Assembly (NCBI GenBank): GCA_003233115.1
Contig: QIKV01000155.1
Coordinates: 1-54,173, forward strand
Length of the DNA stretch: 54,173 bases
Source: Oceanospirillales bacterium
GTDB taxonomy: Bacteria > Pseudomonadota > Gammaproteobacteria > Xanthomonadales > SZUA-36
Direction of reading: 5' to 3'
The number at the start of each line of letters is the position of its first letter. The stretch's first letter is position 1. Positions 38,408 to 46,308 of the stretch are shown here, piece by piece. Both the position numbers and the translations under genes were made by a program. Under the pieces are notes generated by a model, which was given only the letters and a program-made list of their open reading frames with translations, was not told the DNA's origin and ran no database searches.

Positions 38408-39925
38408 ATGGAATTTCTCAAATCTCTGGGCATTAAAGACGTCAACCCTGGTGCCTGTTTTGGCGATAACCAATGGTCAGGCACGACCGATACCCGCATC
38501 AAACAGGCAATTAACCCTTCCACCGGAGAAGTAATCGCCCGTGTTTATTCTGCCTCGGAAGACGACTATGAACGCGTAGTAAAGCGCGCGCAGGAAGTGT
38601 TCAAACAGTGGTGCACCGTACCGGCGCCACAGCGAGGCGAGGCCATCCGGCTGTGTACCGAGGCTTTGCGGCAACACAAAGATGCGCTCGGCAGCCTGGT
38701 CAGTCTTGAGATGGGCAAAATCAAGGCCGAAGGCGATGGCGAAGTACAGGAAATGATCGATATCGGTGATTTTGCACTCGGGCAGTCACGCATGCTGTAT
38801 GGCAACACCATGCATTCGGAACGCCCCATGCACCGCATGTACGAGCAGTGGCACCCTTATGGGGTCGTCGGCGTGATCTCAGCCTTCAATTTTCCGGTGG
38901 CCGTGTGGGCCTGGAACGCCTTCCTGTCCGCAATTTGTGGCAATGCGACCATTTGGAAACCCTCCCCCAAGGGTGCCCTTTGCTGCATTGCGGTACAAAA
39001 CATCTGCAATGAGGCACTACAGGGTGGTGGCTATCCACCGATCTTTCTGAGCTTTATTGAAGACGGCCATGAACTGGCGGAACGTTTCGTTAGCGACACG
39101 CGCATCAGGCTGCTGTCCTTCACCGGTTCTACGGCTATTGGCCGTGAAGTCGGCACCCGGGTCGCCGCGCGCATGGGACGCAGCCTGCTGGAACTGGGTG
39201 GCAACAACGCCATCATCATGGACGAAACCGCCGATCTTGAAATGTGCATTCCCGGCATTGTATTCGGCGCTGTCGGTACCGCCGGCCAGCGTTGTACTTC
39301 TACCCGGCGTCTGTTTGTGCATGACTCCATCATGACGCGCGTGACCGAATCGCTGGTTCAGGCCTACCGGCAGGTTCGTATTGGTGACCCGCTCGAACCG
39401 CAAACCCTGATGGGCCCGCTGACCGACGAAGCCGCCGTCAGGCGCTATGAGCTTGCCATTGCCGCTGCCGTTGGCGAAGGTGGTGAGGTACTCACGGGCG
39501 GCAAGCGCATTGATGGTCCCGGCAACTTCGTTGAACCCACTATTATCCGGGCAAGGAATGAGTGGGACATCGTGCAAAGTGAAACCTTTGCACCGATTTT
39601 ATATGTCATCCCCTTCACAGACCTGGATGATGCCATCGCGATGCAAAACGATGTAGCACAAGGCCTGTCTTCAGCCATTTTCACCATGAATATGCGCAAT
39701 GCAGAACACTTCCTGTCTGCGACCGGGTCCGACTGTGGCATAGCCAATGTCAACATCGGTACTTCCGGTGCAGAAATTGGTGGTGCCTTTGGTGGCGAGA
39801 AGGAAACCGGTGGTGGCCGTGAGTCCGGTTCTGATGCGTGGAAGGCCTATATGCGCCGCCAGACCAACACCATCAACTGGGGCAGTGACCTGCCGCTGGC
39901 GCAAGGGATCAAGTTTGATCTGTAG
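38408..39925 (+). CDS. amaB: L-piperidine-6-carboxylate / alpha-aminoadipic semialdehyde dehydrogenase (ALDH7 family)
   Basis: 505 residues. Aldehyde dehydrogenase motifs are [27 protein letters not shown], the general base Glu in LELGGNNAI, and catalytic Cys296 in [12 protein letters not shown]. The ALDH7-specific C-terminus [23 protein letters not shown] is also present. ALDH7 enzymes (human ALDH7A1, Pseudomonas AmaB) oxidise alpha-aminoadipic semialdehyde to alpha-aminoadipate in lysine breakdown. A glutaryl-CoA dehydrogenase gene lies 4 kb away, fitting the same route. It is divergent from rpoE, and pyrD follows after 11 bases. Confidence 0.9.
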   Translation: MEFLKSLGIKDVNPGACFGDNQWSGTTDTRIKQAINPSTGEVIARVYSASEDDYERVVKRAQEVFKQWCTVPAPQRGEAIRLCTEALRQHKDALGSLVSLEMGKIKAEGDGEVQEMIDIGDFALGQSRMLYGNTMHSERPMHRMYEQWHPYGVVGVISAFNFPVAVWAWNAFLSAICGNATIWKPSPKGALCCIAVQNICNEALQGGGYPPIFLSFIEDGHELAERFVSDTRIRLLSFTGSTAIGREVGTRVAARMGRSLLELGGNNAIIMDETADLEMCIPGIVFGAVGTAGQRCTSTRRLFVHDSIMTRVTESLVQAYRQVRIGDPLEPQTLMGPLTDEAAVRRYELAIAAAVGEGGEVLTGGKRIDGPGNFVEPTIIRARNEWDIVQSETFAPILYVIPFTDLDDAIAMQNDVAQGLSSAIFTMNMRNAEHFLSATGSDCGIANVNIGTSGAEIGGAFGGEKETGGGRESGSDAWKAYMRRQTNTINWGSDLPLAQGIKFDL

Positions 39926-39936
39926 TTGAACAAAAT

Positions 39937-40962
39937 ATGTACTCGCTAATACGTAAAGCGCTGTTCCTGACAGATCCGGAAACCGCACACAGTCTCGCAC
40001 TGGAAAGCCTGCGCCTGGGACACAGCATCGGTGCAACCGATATGTTATGCAAGACCCGCAGCCAGCCGGTAACCGTGATGGGCCTGCAATTCCCCAACCC
40101 GGTAGGGATGGCGGCGGGCATGGATAAAAACGGCGACTACATTGATGCACTGGGCAGCGTCGGCTTCGGCTTCATCGAAGTCGGCACGGTGACACCGCGT
40201 CCGCAGGCAGGCAACCCCCGGCCACGCGTGTTTCGCCTGGCCCAGGCCAACGCGATGATCAACCGGCTGGGCTTTAACAACAAGGGCGTAGATCACCTGG
40301 TGAGACAGGCGCAGAAGCGCAAGTTCAAGGGTATCCTGGGCATTAATATCGGCAAGAACGCTGACACACCGATTGAAAAGGCAGTTGAAGATTACCTCGT
40401 CTGCCTGGAAAAAGTTTACCCGTGCGCCGACTACATTACGATCAATGTTTCGTCTCCGAACACCCGGGGGCTCCGCGATTTACAGGCTGCGGGGCAACTC
40501 AATGATTTGCTGGAAGCGATCAACGCCAGACGCCAGCAACTGGCCCATGAGCACGCCAAGCGGGTACCCCTGGTGGTCAAGGTAGCGCCTGACCTGGAAG
40601 ACGGGCAGATAGCGGAAATCGCCGCAGTCGTTGCGGCTAACGAATTCGATGGATTGATTGCCACCAACACCACCACTTCCCGAGCCGCAGTAAAGGGCCT
40701 GCGCCATGCCGGTGAATCAGGCGGGCTCAGCGGGGCGCCCGTCAGAGATCAGGCCAACCACGTACTGGCAGCATTCCGCGCAGCCCTGCCGGTAGAGATT
40801 GCCCTGATTGGTACCGGCGGCATTACCCGGGGCGAAGACGCAGCCGAAAAGATACGTCTCGGCGCAGCCCTGGTGCAGTTCTATACCGGTTTCGTATACC
40901 GAGGGCCGGACCTGGTCACTGGCAGCCTGAAAGCCATTGCCGCAGCACAGGCACAGGCATGA
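39937..40962 (+). CDS. pyrD: Dihydroorotate dehydrogenase (quinone)
   Basis: 341 residues, class 2 (membrane-associated, ubiquinone-linked). The N-terminal helices MYSLIRKALFLTDPETAHSLALESLR mark this class. FMN-binding and catalytic blocks are GMAAGMDKNGDYIDALG, GFNNKGVDHLV and NVSSPNTRGLRDLQ with Ser173 as base. It oxidises dihydroorotate to orotate in pyrimidine synthesis. Its stop overlaps the murB start by four bases (ATGA). Confidence 0.98.
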   Translation: MYSLIRKALFLTDPETAHSLALESLRLGHSIGATDMLCKTRSQPVTVMGLQFPNPVGMAAGMDKNGDYIDALGSVGFGFIEVGTVTPRPQAGNPRPRVFRLAQANAMINRLGFNNKGVDHLVRQAQKRKFKGILGINIGKNADTPIEKAVEDYLVCLEKVYPCADYITINVSSPNTRGLRDLQAAGQLNDLLEAINARRQQLAHEHAKRVPLVVKVAPDLEDGQIAEIAAVVAANEFDGLIATNTTTSRAAVKGLRHAGESGGLSGAPVRDQANHVLAAFRAALPVEIALIGTGGITRGEDAAEKIRLGAALVQFYTGFVYRGPDLVTGSLKAIAAAQAQA

Positions 40963-41978
40963 AGCGTGCTTTAAACGCTTCTTTGCAACACTTGAACAGT
41001 TTTTCGGTCGCGGCCCGTGCCGGTCAATTGCTCGAGCTTGAATCAGAGCAGGATCTGCAGGTATTCATGACAGAACACGATTTTGACCCCGAACGCGATC
41101 TCATCCTGGGTGGCGGCAGCAATATCCTGTTTGCCGGTGATGTAGAAGGCACCGTGGTCCTGAACCATGTGCACGGCAAGCGCATCGTGGCGGATTCAGA
41201 AAATGAAGTGCTGGTCGATGTCTGCGGCGGGGAAAACTGGCACCAACTGGTGCTATGGAGCCTGCAACAGGGCTTGTCCGGTATTGAAAATCTGTCCCTG
41301 ATTCCCGGTCTGGTCGGCGCTGCCCCGATGCAGAATATCGGCGCCTACGGGGTGGAACTTGCCGATGTTATTGTCTCCGTCCAGGCACTGGAACTTGCCA
41401 GTGGTCGAAGGCGGAGCTTCGGGCATGATGATTGCCAATTTGGCTACCGCGACAGCCGCTTCAAGTCCGTTGACGCCGGCCGCTTTTTGATTACCCGTAT
41501 CCGCCTGCGCCTGCAACGCATATTCACCGCAGAACTAAACTATGCCGGTGTGGGCGAAGAACTGCGGGCCATGGGTGTCAAGGACCCCACGGCAAAGCAA
41601 GTCAGCGCCGCCATTGTGCGCCTGCGCCGACGCAAGCTGCCTGATCCGCAAGTTACCGGTAACGCTGGCAGCTTCTTTAAAAACCCGGTGGTCGACCGAG
41701 CGGTTGCAGCGCAACTGGCCAAAGACTTTGAGGGTCTGCCCGTATACGCCACAGACCATCAGGCAGCTAAACTGAGTGCCGCATGGATGATTGAGCAATG
41801 TGGCTGGAAAGGGCACCGCCAGGGGGACGCAGGTGTCGCCCGGCAGCACGCGCTGGTATTGGTCAATCATGGCCATGCCAGCGGCCAGCAAATACTTGAG
41901 CTTGCCGATGCCATTGGTGATTCGGTCAGAAGCCGCTATGGCATCGAACTGCAGCCGGAACCCCGGATTGTTCGGTAA
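40959..41978 (+). CDS. murB: UDP-N-acetylenolpyruvoylglucosamine reductase
   Basis: 339 residues, type I MurB. The FAD-binding motif LILGGGSNILF, the block LSGIENLSLIPGLVGAAPMQNIGAYGVEL, GYRDSRFK, and the catalytic serine loop GNAGSFFKNPVV are all visible. A C-terminal Glu lies in the LQPEPRIV ending. It reduces the enolpyruvyl group to form UDP-N-acetylmuramate for peptidoglycan. It is coupled to pyrD by a 4-base overlap. Confidence 0.98.
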   Translation: MKRALNASLQHLNSFSVAARAGQLLELESEQDLQVFMTEHDFDPERDLILGGGSNILFAGDVEGTVVLNHVHGKRIVADSENEVLVDVCGGENWHQLVLWSLQQGLSGIENLSLIPGLVGAAPMQNIGAYGVELADVIVSVQALELASGRRRSFGHDDCQFGYRDSRFKSVDAGRFLITRIRLRLQRIFTAELNYAGVGEELRAMGVKDPTAKQVSAAIVRLRRRKLPDPQVTGNAGSFFKNPVVDRAVAAQLAKDFEGLPVYATDHQAAKLSAAWMIEQCGWKGHRQGDAGVARQHALVLVNHGHASGQQILELADAIGDSVRSRYGIELQPEPRIVR

Positions 41979-41995
41979 CGGCAGATGGTTTCATC

Positions 41996-42001
41996 TATAA
42001 T
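41996..42001 (+). promoter_or_regulatory. TATAAT box before the M28 peptidase gene
   Basis: An exact TATAAT lies 39 bases before the start codon, 18 bases after the murB stop. No good -35 is seen at the right distance. GGAG at 42031–42034 is the ribosome-binding site, six bases before ATG 42041. Confidence 0.4.
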
Positions 42002-42040
42002 TTTTGCACAGCACAGTAGAAATACAGAGCGGAGATCCAT

Positions 42041-43720
42041 ATGAGCACTTTTACAGACCACACACGGTTATTGGCAGTCAGCAGCCTGGCCATCATGCTC
42101 TCGCTGGGGCCTGGCACCTCGCGGGCGTCAGCCAGTGATGCCATCGAGAAAATCGATTCAGCCGGTCTGCTCGAGCGTATTACCATCCTGGCTTCAGATG
42201 AATTCGGCGGCCGCGCGCCGATGTCGGAAGGCGAGCGCCTGACCCTGAACTACCTGGAAAAACAGTTTAAGGACATGGGCCTGAAGCCCATGTTTGGAGA
42301 CAGTTACCGCCAGGCCGTGCCGCTGGTTTCCATCGAAGCGAATCCGGACATGGCACTGAGCATCAGCGACATGGAGGGCAACGTGCATTCCTTTGCGTAT
42401 GGCTCCGAGGTAATGCTCAGCAGTCCCCGGGTGGCCGAAGAAGTCAGTTTGAGCCGCAGTGAACTGGTGTGGGTTGGCTATGGCATTGTCGCCCCGGAAT
42501 ACGACTGGGATGATTACGCCGGAATCAACGTGGAAGGCAAAACTGTTGTCATGCTGGTCAATGATCCTGGTTACGCCACCCAGAACCCTGAATTGTTCAA
42601 TGGCAACTCCATGACTTACTACGGTCGCTGGACTTATAAGTACGAAGAAGCCGCCCGCCAGGGCGCTGCCGGGGCATTGATCATTCATCAGACCGCACCG
42701 GCTGCGTATGGCTGGAACGTGGTGGAAGATGGCTGGAAGGGCCCGCAATTTCACCTGGCCAGGGAAAACAATAATATGGACCAGGTAAAAGTGCAGGGAT
42801 GGCTGCAGTATGAAACCGCCAAGGCCATTTTTGAGTTCGCCGGTATGGACCTTGACCAATTCGCCGCAGAGGCGGCTAAAGCCCCGGTAAAACCCTACTC
42901 CCTGGGTTTGTCAGCCAGCGTCAATATCAGTAATACCATCCAGCGTGCAGAGTCCTTCAATATCGGAGCTGTCCTGCCCGGTAGTGAGCGCCCGGATGAA
43001 TTGTTCATTTACATGGCTCATTGGGATCACCTCGGCACGGCGCCCCATAAGGAAGGTGAAGTGGGTGACTTCATATTCAATGGTGCCGAAGACAACGCCA
43101 GCGGAACCGCCGGATTGCTGGAAATTGCCCAGGCATTTGCTGCCCTGCCATCCCCGCCGCAACGCACTGTTGGCTTCCTGGCGGTGACCGCCGAAGAGTC
43201 CGGTCTGCTGGGTTCGCAGGCCTATGCGGACAAGCCGGCCTACCCTTTAAACAAGACCGTTGGCGGCATCAACATGGATCGCTTGAATTTCCGTGGCAAA
43301 ATGAATGACGTGGTTGTGATCGGCTATGGCAGTTCAGAAATGGAGACCATATTGGCTGAAGAAGCCCGTAAATTCGGCCGCACCGTGACACCCGAAGCCA
43401 CCCCGGAGAAGGGCTTTTACTACCGCTCAGACCATTTCAATTTTGCCAAGAAAGGCGTGCCAATACTGTATGCAAGAGGCGGGACGGTAGACCGCACCCA
43501 TGGTGCTGACTACGTGACCAAACGCAATGCCGACTTTGTAAAGAACCGTTATCACTCACCAGCGGATGAAGTCCAGGATGATTGGGACGTCGATGCCGCC
43601 GTAGAAGACCTGAAGCTGTTCTTCAATATCGGCGACCGGCTTGCCAACAGTAAAGCGTGGCCGCAGTGGTTTAAGGGCAATGAATTCCGCGCAATCAGGG
43701 AAGCTTCTTTAAGCAAGTGA
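42041..43720 (+). CDS. Exported M28-family zinc peptidase with PA domain
   Basis: 559 residues with a signal peptide (about 1–32, cut near SRASAS). A PA-like insert is at about 135–250 (ELVWVGYGIVAPEYDWDDYAG, RQGAAGALIIH). Metal ligands of the M28 fold are all visible: His in MAHWDHLG, Asp in NGAEDNASGTAG, Glu-Glu in VTAEESGLLGS, Asp in GINMDRLN, and His in RYHSPADE. Members are aminopeptidases or carboxypeptidases acting in the periplasm or outside the cell. It is probably monocistronic and ends in a double-hairpin intergenic region. Confidence 0.92.
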   Translation: MSTFTDHTRLLAVSSLAIMLSLGPGTSRASASDAIEKIDSAGLLERITILASDEFGGRAPMSEGERLTLNYLEKQFKDMGLKPMFGDSYRQAVPLVSIEANPDMALSISDMEGNVHSFAYGSEVMLSSPRVAEEVSLSRSELVWVGYGIVAPEYDWDDYAGINVEGKTVVMLVNDPGYATQNPELFNGNSMTYYGRWTYKYEEAARQGAAGALIIHQTAPAAYGWNVVEDGWKGPQFHLARENNNMDQVKVQGWLQYETAKAIFEFAGMDLDQFAAEAAKAPVKPYSLGLSASVNISNTIQRAESFNIGAVLPGSERPDELFIYMAHWDHLGTAPHKEGEVGDFIFNGAEDNASGTAGLLEIAQAFAALPSPPQRTVGFLAVTAEESGLLGSQAYADKPAYPLNKTVGGINMDRLNFRGKMNDVVVIGYGSSEMETILAEEARKFGRTVTPEATPEKGFYYRSDHFNFAKKGVPILYARGGTVDRTHGADYVTKRNADFVKNRYHSPADEVQDDWDVDAAVEDLKLFFNIGDRLANSKAWPQWFKGNEFRAIREASLSK

Positions 43721-43731
43721 CTGCCGTATGA

Positions 43732-43755
43732 AGGGTGGACAAGAATGTCCACCCT
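43732..43755. repeat. Hairpin repeat 1 (AGGGTGGACA type)
   Basis: AGGGTGGACA and TGTCCACCCT form a perfect 10-base stem with an AGAA loop, 12 bases after the M28 stop. It lies between two convergent genes and could end transcription from either side, although no T-run follows. Confidence 0.65.
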
Positions 43756-43773
43756 GTGCTGCGATTCTCGTAG

Positions 43774-43793
43774 GGTGGGCATTTATGCCCACC
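43774..43793. repeat. Hairpin repeat 2 (AGGGTGGGCA type)
   Basis: GGTGGGCA and TGCCCACC form a perfect stem with a TTTA loop. It is closely related to the hairpin at 43732–43755, with the differing bases changed on both arms (GGACA/TGTCC to GGGCA/TGCCC). It resembles widespread REP-like hairpins of the GTAGGGTGGGCA type. It ends seven bases before the gcdH stop. Confidence 0.65.
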
Positions 43794-43800
43794 ATTGTCA

Positions 43801-44964
43801 TCAAAACGCGTTAATACCCGTCAACTCCCGCCCGATCACCAGTTGATGGACGGTTTCTGTCCCTTCATAGGTAATCACGCTCTCCAGGTTCAGCATGTGG
43901 CGAATCGCTGCATGCTCCACCGTGATACCAGCCGCGCCGAGGATGTCACGGCAGTCACGGGCGATATCCAGCGCCATGCGGACATTATTCCATTTCGCCA
44001 GACTGACCTGCTGCGGTGCCATCCTGCCGGCATCCTTCAAGCGCCCAAGCTGCAGAGAAAGCAGTTGTGCGGTGGTGATGCGCCGGGCCATATCTGCCAG
44101 GCGTATCTGGATGGACTGGTTGGCGGCCAGTGGGCGCCCGAACAGCTTGCGGTCGGCGGTATAGGCTACAGCCTCGGTCAAGCAGGCAATAGCAGAGCCG
44201 ATGGGACCCCAGGTGATACCGTAACGCGCCTGCGTCAAACAGCCCAAAGGCCCTTTCAGGCCGGTCACCTTCGGCAGGCGATTGGCTTCAGGCACCCGTA
44301 CGTTGTCAAAAAACAAGCCGGACGTGACCGAGGCCCGCAACGACATCTTGCCGTGAATTTCCTGAGCCTCAAAGCCGGCCATGTCTTTTTCCAGCACAAA
44401 ACCCATGATGCCGTCGTCGGTGTGCGCCCAGACGATGGCAATGTCAGCGATATTACCGTTGGTAATCCACATCTTGGAGCCATTGATGAGCCAGTCATCG
44501 CCGTCGCGTTTCGCGCGTGTTTTCATGCTGGCGGGATCAGAACCCCCGTGTGCTTCGGTCAGGCCAAAACAGCCGATCACCTTGCCCGCTGCCATATCCG
44601 GTAACCACCGTTGTTTTTGCTCCTCAGACCCGTAGGCATAAATCGGATACATGCACAGGCTGGATTGCACCGAGGCAAAACTGCGCAAGCCCGCATCCCC
44701 GCGTTCAAGTTCCTGGCAGATCAGACCATAGGACACCCCGTTCAGGCCGGCGCAACCATAACCCTCAATGGTTGACCCCAACAGACCCAGGTCAGCCATT
44801 TCCGGAATCAATTCCATTGGAAACTGCGCCTGGTCAAAGGCTGCTCCCATCAGGGGCAATGCCCGCTCATCAACGAAACGCGCAACGGTATCCTGGATCA
44901 TCTGCTCCTCTTCAGAAAGCAGACTGCGGACATCGAATAAATCGGTGGGATTCAGGTTAGCCAT
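43801..44964 (-). CDS. gcdH: Glutaryl-CoA dehydrogenase
   Basis: 387 residues from ATG 44964, which has GGAG five bases upstream; a longer frame reaches 44988. This acyl-CoA dehydrogenase has the GCDH-type substrate segment LRSFASVQSSLCMYPIYAYGSEEQ and the catalytic Glu367 in NLESVITYEGTETVHQL, followed by GRELTGINAF. FAD-binding blocks CFGLTEAHGGSDP and KMWITNG are present. It oxidises and decarboxylates glutaryl-CoA to crotonyl-CoA at the end of lysine and tryptophan breakdown, fitting the nearby amaB. A regulator or CoA-transferase is not adjacent. Confidence 0.9.
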   Translation of the reverse strand: MANLNPTDLFDVRSLLSEEEQMIQDTVARFVDERALPLMGAAFDQAQFPMELIPEMADLGLLGSTIEGYGCAGLNGVSYGLICQELERGDAGLRSFASVQSSLCMYPIYAYGSEEQKQRWLPDMAAGKVIGCFGLTEAHGGSDPASMKTRAKRDGDDWLINGSKMWITNGNIADIAIVWAHTDDGIMGFVLEKDMAGFEAQEIHGKMSLRASVTSGLFFDNVRVPEANRLPKVTGLKGPLGCLTQARYGITWGPIGSAIACLTEAVAYTADRKLFGRPLAANQSIQIRLADMARRITTAQLLSLQLGRLKDAGRMAPQQVSLAKWNNVRMALDIARDCRDILGAAGITVEHAAIRHMLNLESVITYEGTETVHQLVIGRELTGINAF

Positions 44965-45106
44965 GGGTACTCCGAAAATGGTTAGCAATAAAAGGATCAG
45001 ATATCGGCTATTCTAAATTGTGCGACGATTGTAGTCACGTCCAAACCCAGGAATTCACCGGCCTGAGCAATGATACGAAGTACTTCCCCAACAAGAATCC
45101 ACAAGG
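44965..45106. other. Non-coding stretch upstream of gcdH, possible gene remnant
   Basis: This presumably contains the gcdH promoter, but no clear -35/-10 pair is visible. On the minus strand, 44997–45106 reads as an open frame ending WILVGEVLRIIAQAGEFLGL, then DVTTIVAQFRIADI and a TGA. The composition looks protein-like, and the frame is cut at the boundary of the structured repeat at 45107. It may be the tail of a decayed gene; I do not recognise it. Confidence 0.3.
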
Positions 45107-45227
45107 CTAAGCAGGGATATGGGGGGGGTACTCCCAGAGACCGTAGCCGGCAGGGAAGCCGGCTTCGAGCGTACAGGGATGTATCTACAGCGTGTCTCTG
45201 GGGGGACACCCCCCGTGTCGCTGCGGA
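45107..45227 (+). ncRNA. Structured repeat element, copy 2, with a perfect CsrA-type site
   Basis: Same fold as 21551–21667. The outer stem pairs 45111–45141 with 45194–45224, imperfect in the G-run. Hairpin 1 is 45145–45164 (AGCCGGC/GCCGGCT, loop AGGGAA). Hairpin 2 is 45171–45184 (GTAC/GTAT, loop AGGGAT). Compared with copy 1, the stem bases differ on both sides so pairing is kept. As RNA, hairpin 2 reads GUACAGGGAUGU, matching the published CsrA selection consensus RUACARGGAUGU. It lies antisense to both flanking genes, and no plus-strand promoter was found. Confidence 0.6.
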
Positions 45228-45299
45228 TCGGATAGTACCTACGCATAGAATCAAGTTGAATGATGCGCCGTGCAAACCTGTAAGGTGCTGCTCCTGCCT

Positions 45300-45324
45300 A
45301 CGGGTTACGGGTTACGGGTTACGG
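45300..45324. repeat. Heptanucleotide tandem repeat across a stop codon
   Basis: ACGGGTT occurs three times in a row followed by ACGGA. It covers the stop codon (45312–45314) of the minus-strand 5'-nucleotidase gene. A gain or loss of a seven-base unit would change the reading frame at the very C-terminus. Confidence 0.7.
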
Positions 45325-46226
45325 ATACCGTACGGGACGTGACCGGTGGCGACGTGTTCACGCGCTGAATCGCACTGGGCTTGCTGGTCATCGAAAAAAA
45401 TATCGGCACCGAAGGCTGCCAGGAACGGTCCTTTGGGTTTGCCGCCGAGGAACAGCGCCTCATCAATGCGGATGCCCCACTCTCTCAGGGTCAGGATAAC
45501 GCGTTTGTGGGCGGGTGCTGAGCGTGCGGTCACCAGCGCGGTGCGGATGGGGTTGTTGTCAATGGGGTAAGCCGACTGAATCCGCTGCAAAGCCTGCAGC
45601 AGGGGTTTGAAGGGCCCCCCGCGCAAGGGTGTCCCGGCCTGCTGCTTTTCCTGCTGTGCGAACGCTTCCAGGCCTTCAGCCTGGTAGACCTGTTCAGCTT
45701 CATCGCTGAACAATACAGCATCGCCATCAAAGGCAATTCGCAATTGGCCGCTGTCTGGCCGGTGCTGTGTGCCGGGTAAAATCAAGGCGGCCGCAAACCC
45801 GGCTTGCAGGGTTTCACGAACATCGTCGTTATGGGCCGACAGGAACAACTGTGTATCGTGTGCCTGCATGTAGCGAAACGGGCTTTCGCCGTTGGTAAAT
45901 ACGGCACGCTGGATGTTGAGGTCGTGGTGCTCGATGCTGTTGAATATACGTAAACCTGAATCCGCACTGTTGCGCGACATCAGGATGACTTCGACACCCT
46001 GGTGGCTGACCTCATCACCATTTAGCGCCAGCAGCTTCCTGACCAGCGGGAAGGCGACACCGGGTTGCAGGAATTCATTCTCCCGCGCCACCTGATATTC
46101 GGCATAGGCCTCAAGCCCTCTGGTTTCAAACACCTCGTGGCTTTCGTCAAGATCGAAAAGTGCGCGCGATGAAATCGCCACAACCAGCGGTTGCAGGGGT
46201 AGCTCATGAATGTTGTCGTCCTTCAT
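45312..46226 (-). CDS. Cytosolic 5'-nucleotidase (NT5C1-like, HAD-related)
   Basis: 304 residues. HAD-like elements are visible: the nucleophile region AISSRALFDLDESHEVF near the start, a motif-II-like stretch ALVTARSAPAHKRVILTLREWG, and the motif III/IV end FLGGKPKGPFLAAFGADIFFDDQ. The EAYAEYQ and GVEVILMSRNSADSGLRIFNSI blocks recall the bacterial relatives of vertebrate cytosolic 5'-nucleotidase 1 (AMP/IMP nucleotidase). It would dephosphorylate nucleoside monophosphates. It is 82 bases downstream of the NAD kinase stop on the same strand, but a strong hairpin separates them. Confidence 0.85.
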   Translation of the reverse strand: MKDDNIHELPLQPLVVAISSRALFDLDESHEVFETRGLEAYAEYQVARENEFLQPGVAFPLVRKLLALNGDEVSHQGVEVILMSRNSADSGLRIFNSIEHHDLNIQRAVFTNGESPFRYMQAHDTQLFLSAHNDDVRETLQAGFAAALILPGTQHRPDSGQLRIAFDGDAVLFSDEAEQVYQAEGLEAFAQQEKQQAGTPLRGGPFKPLLQALQRIQSAYPIDNNPIRTALVTARSAPAHKRVILTLREWGIRIDEALFLGGKPKGPFLAAFGADIFFDDQQAQCDSAREHVATGHVPYGIRNP

Positions 46227-46247
46227 ACCTGCAGGTTAACACGCTGC

Positions 46248-46308
46248 TTCTCAGAACCTGAGAAACTTTAGCCCGGATATTGCACGCATTACCCGTGCGA
46301 TGTTCGGG
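46248..46308 (-). terminator. Two hairpins directly after the NAD kinase stop
   Basis: The first (46272–46308) pairs 15 bases on each side, with three G·T wobbles, around a seven-base loop. It begins at the base next to the nadK stop codon. The second (46248–46264) is a perfect 7-base stem TTCTCAG/CTGAGAA. There is no classical T-run, so they may be repeats acting as a partial terminator before the 5'-nucleotidase gene. Confidence 0.45.

Noticed and set aside
43795..44604. A 269-codon open frame antisense to gcdH
   Set aside because: It is fully opposite a clear acyl-CoA dehydrogenase, has no start signal and no family resemblance.
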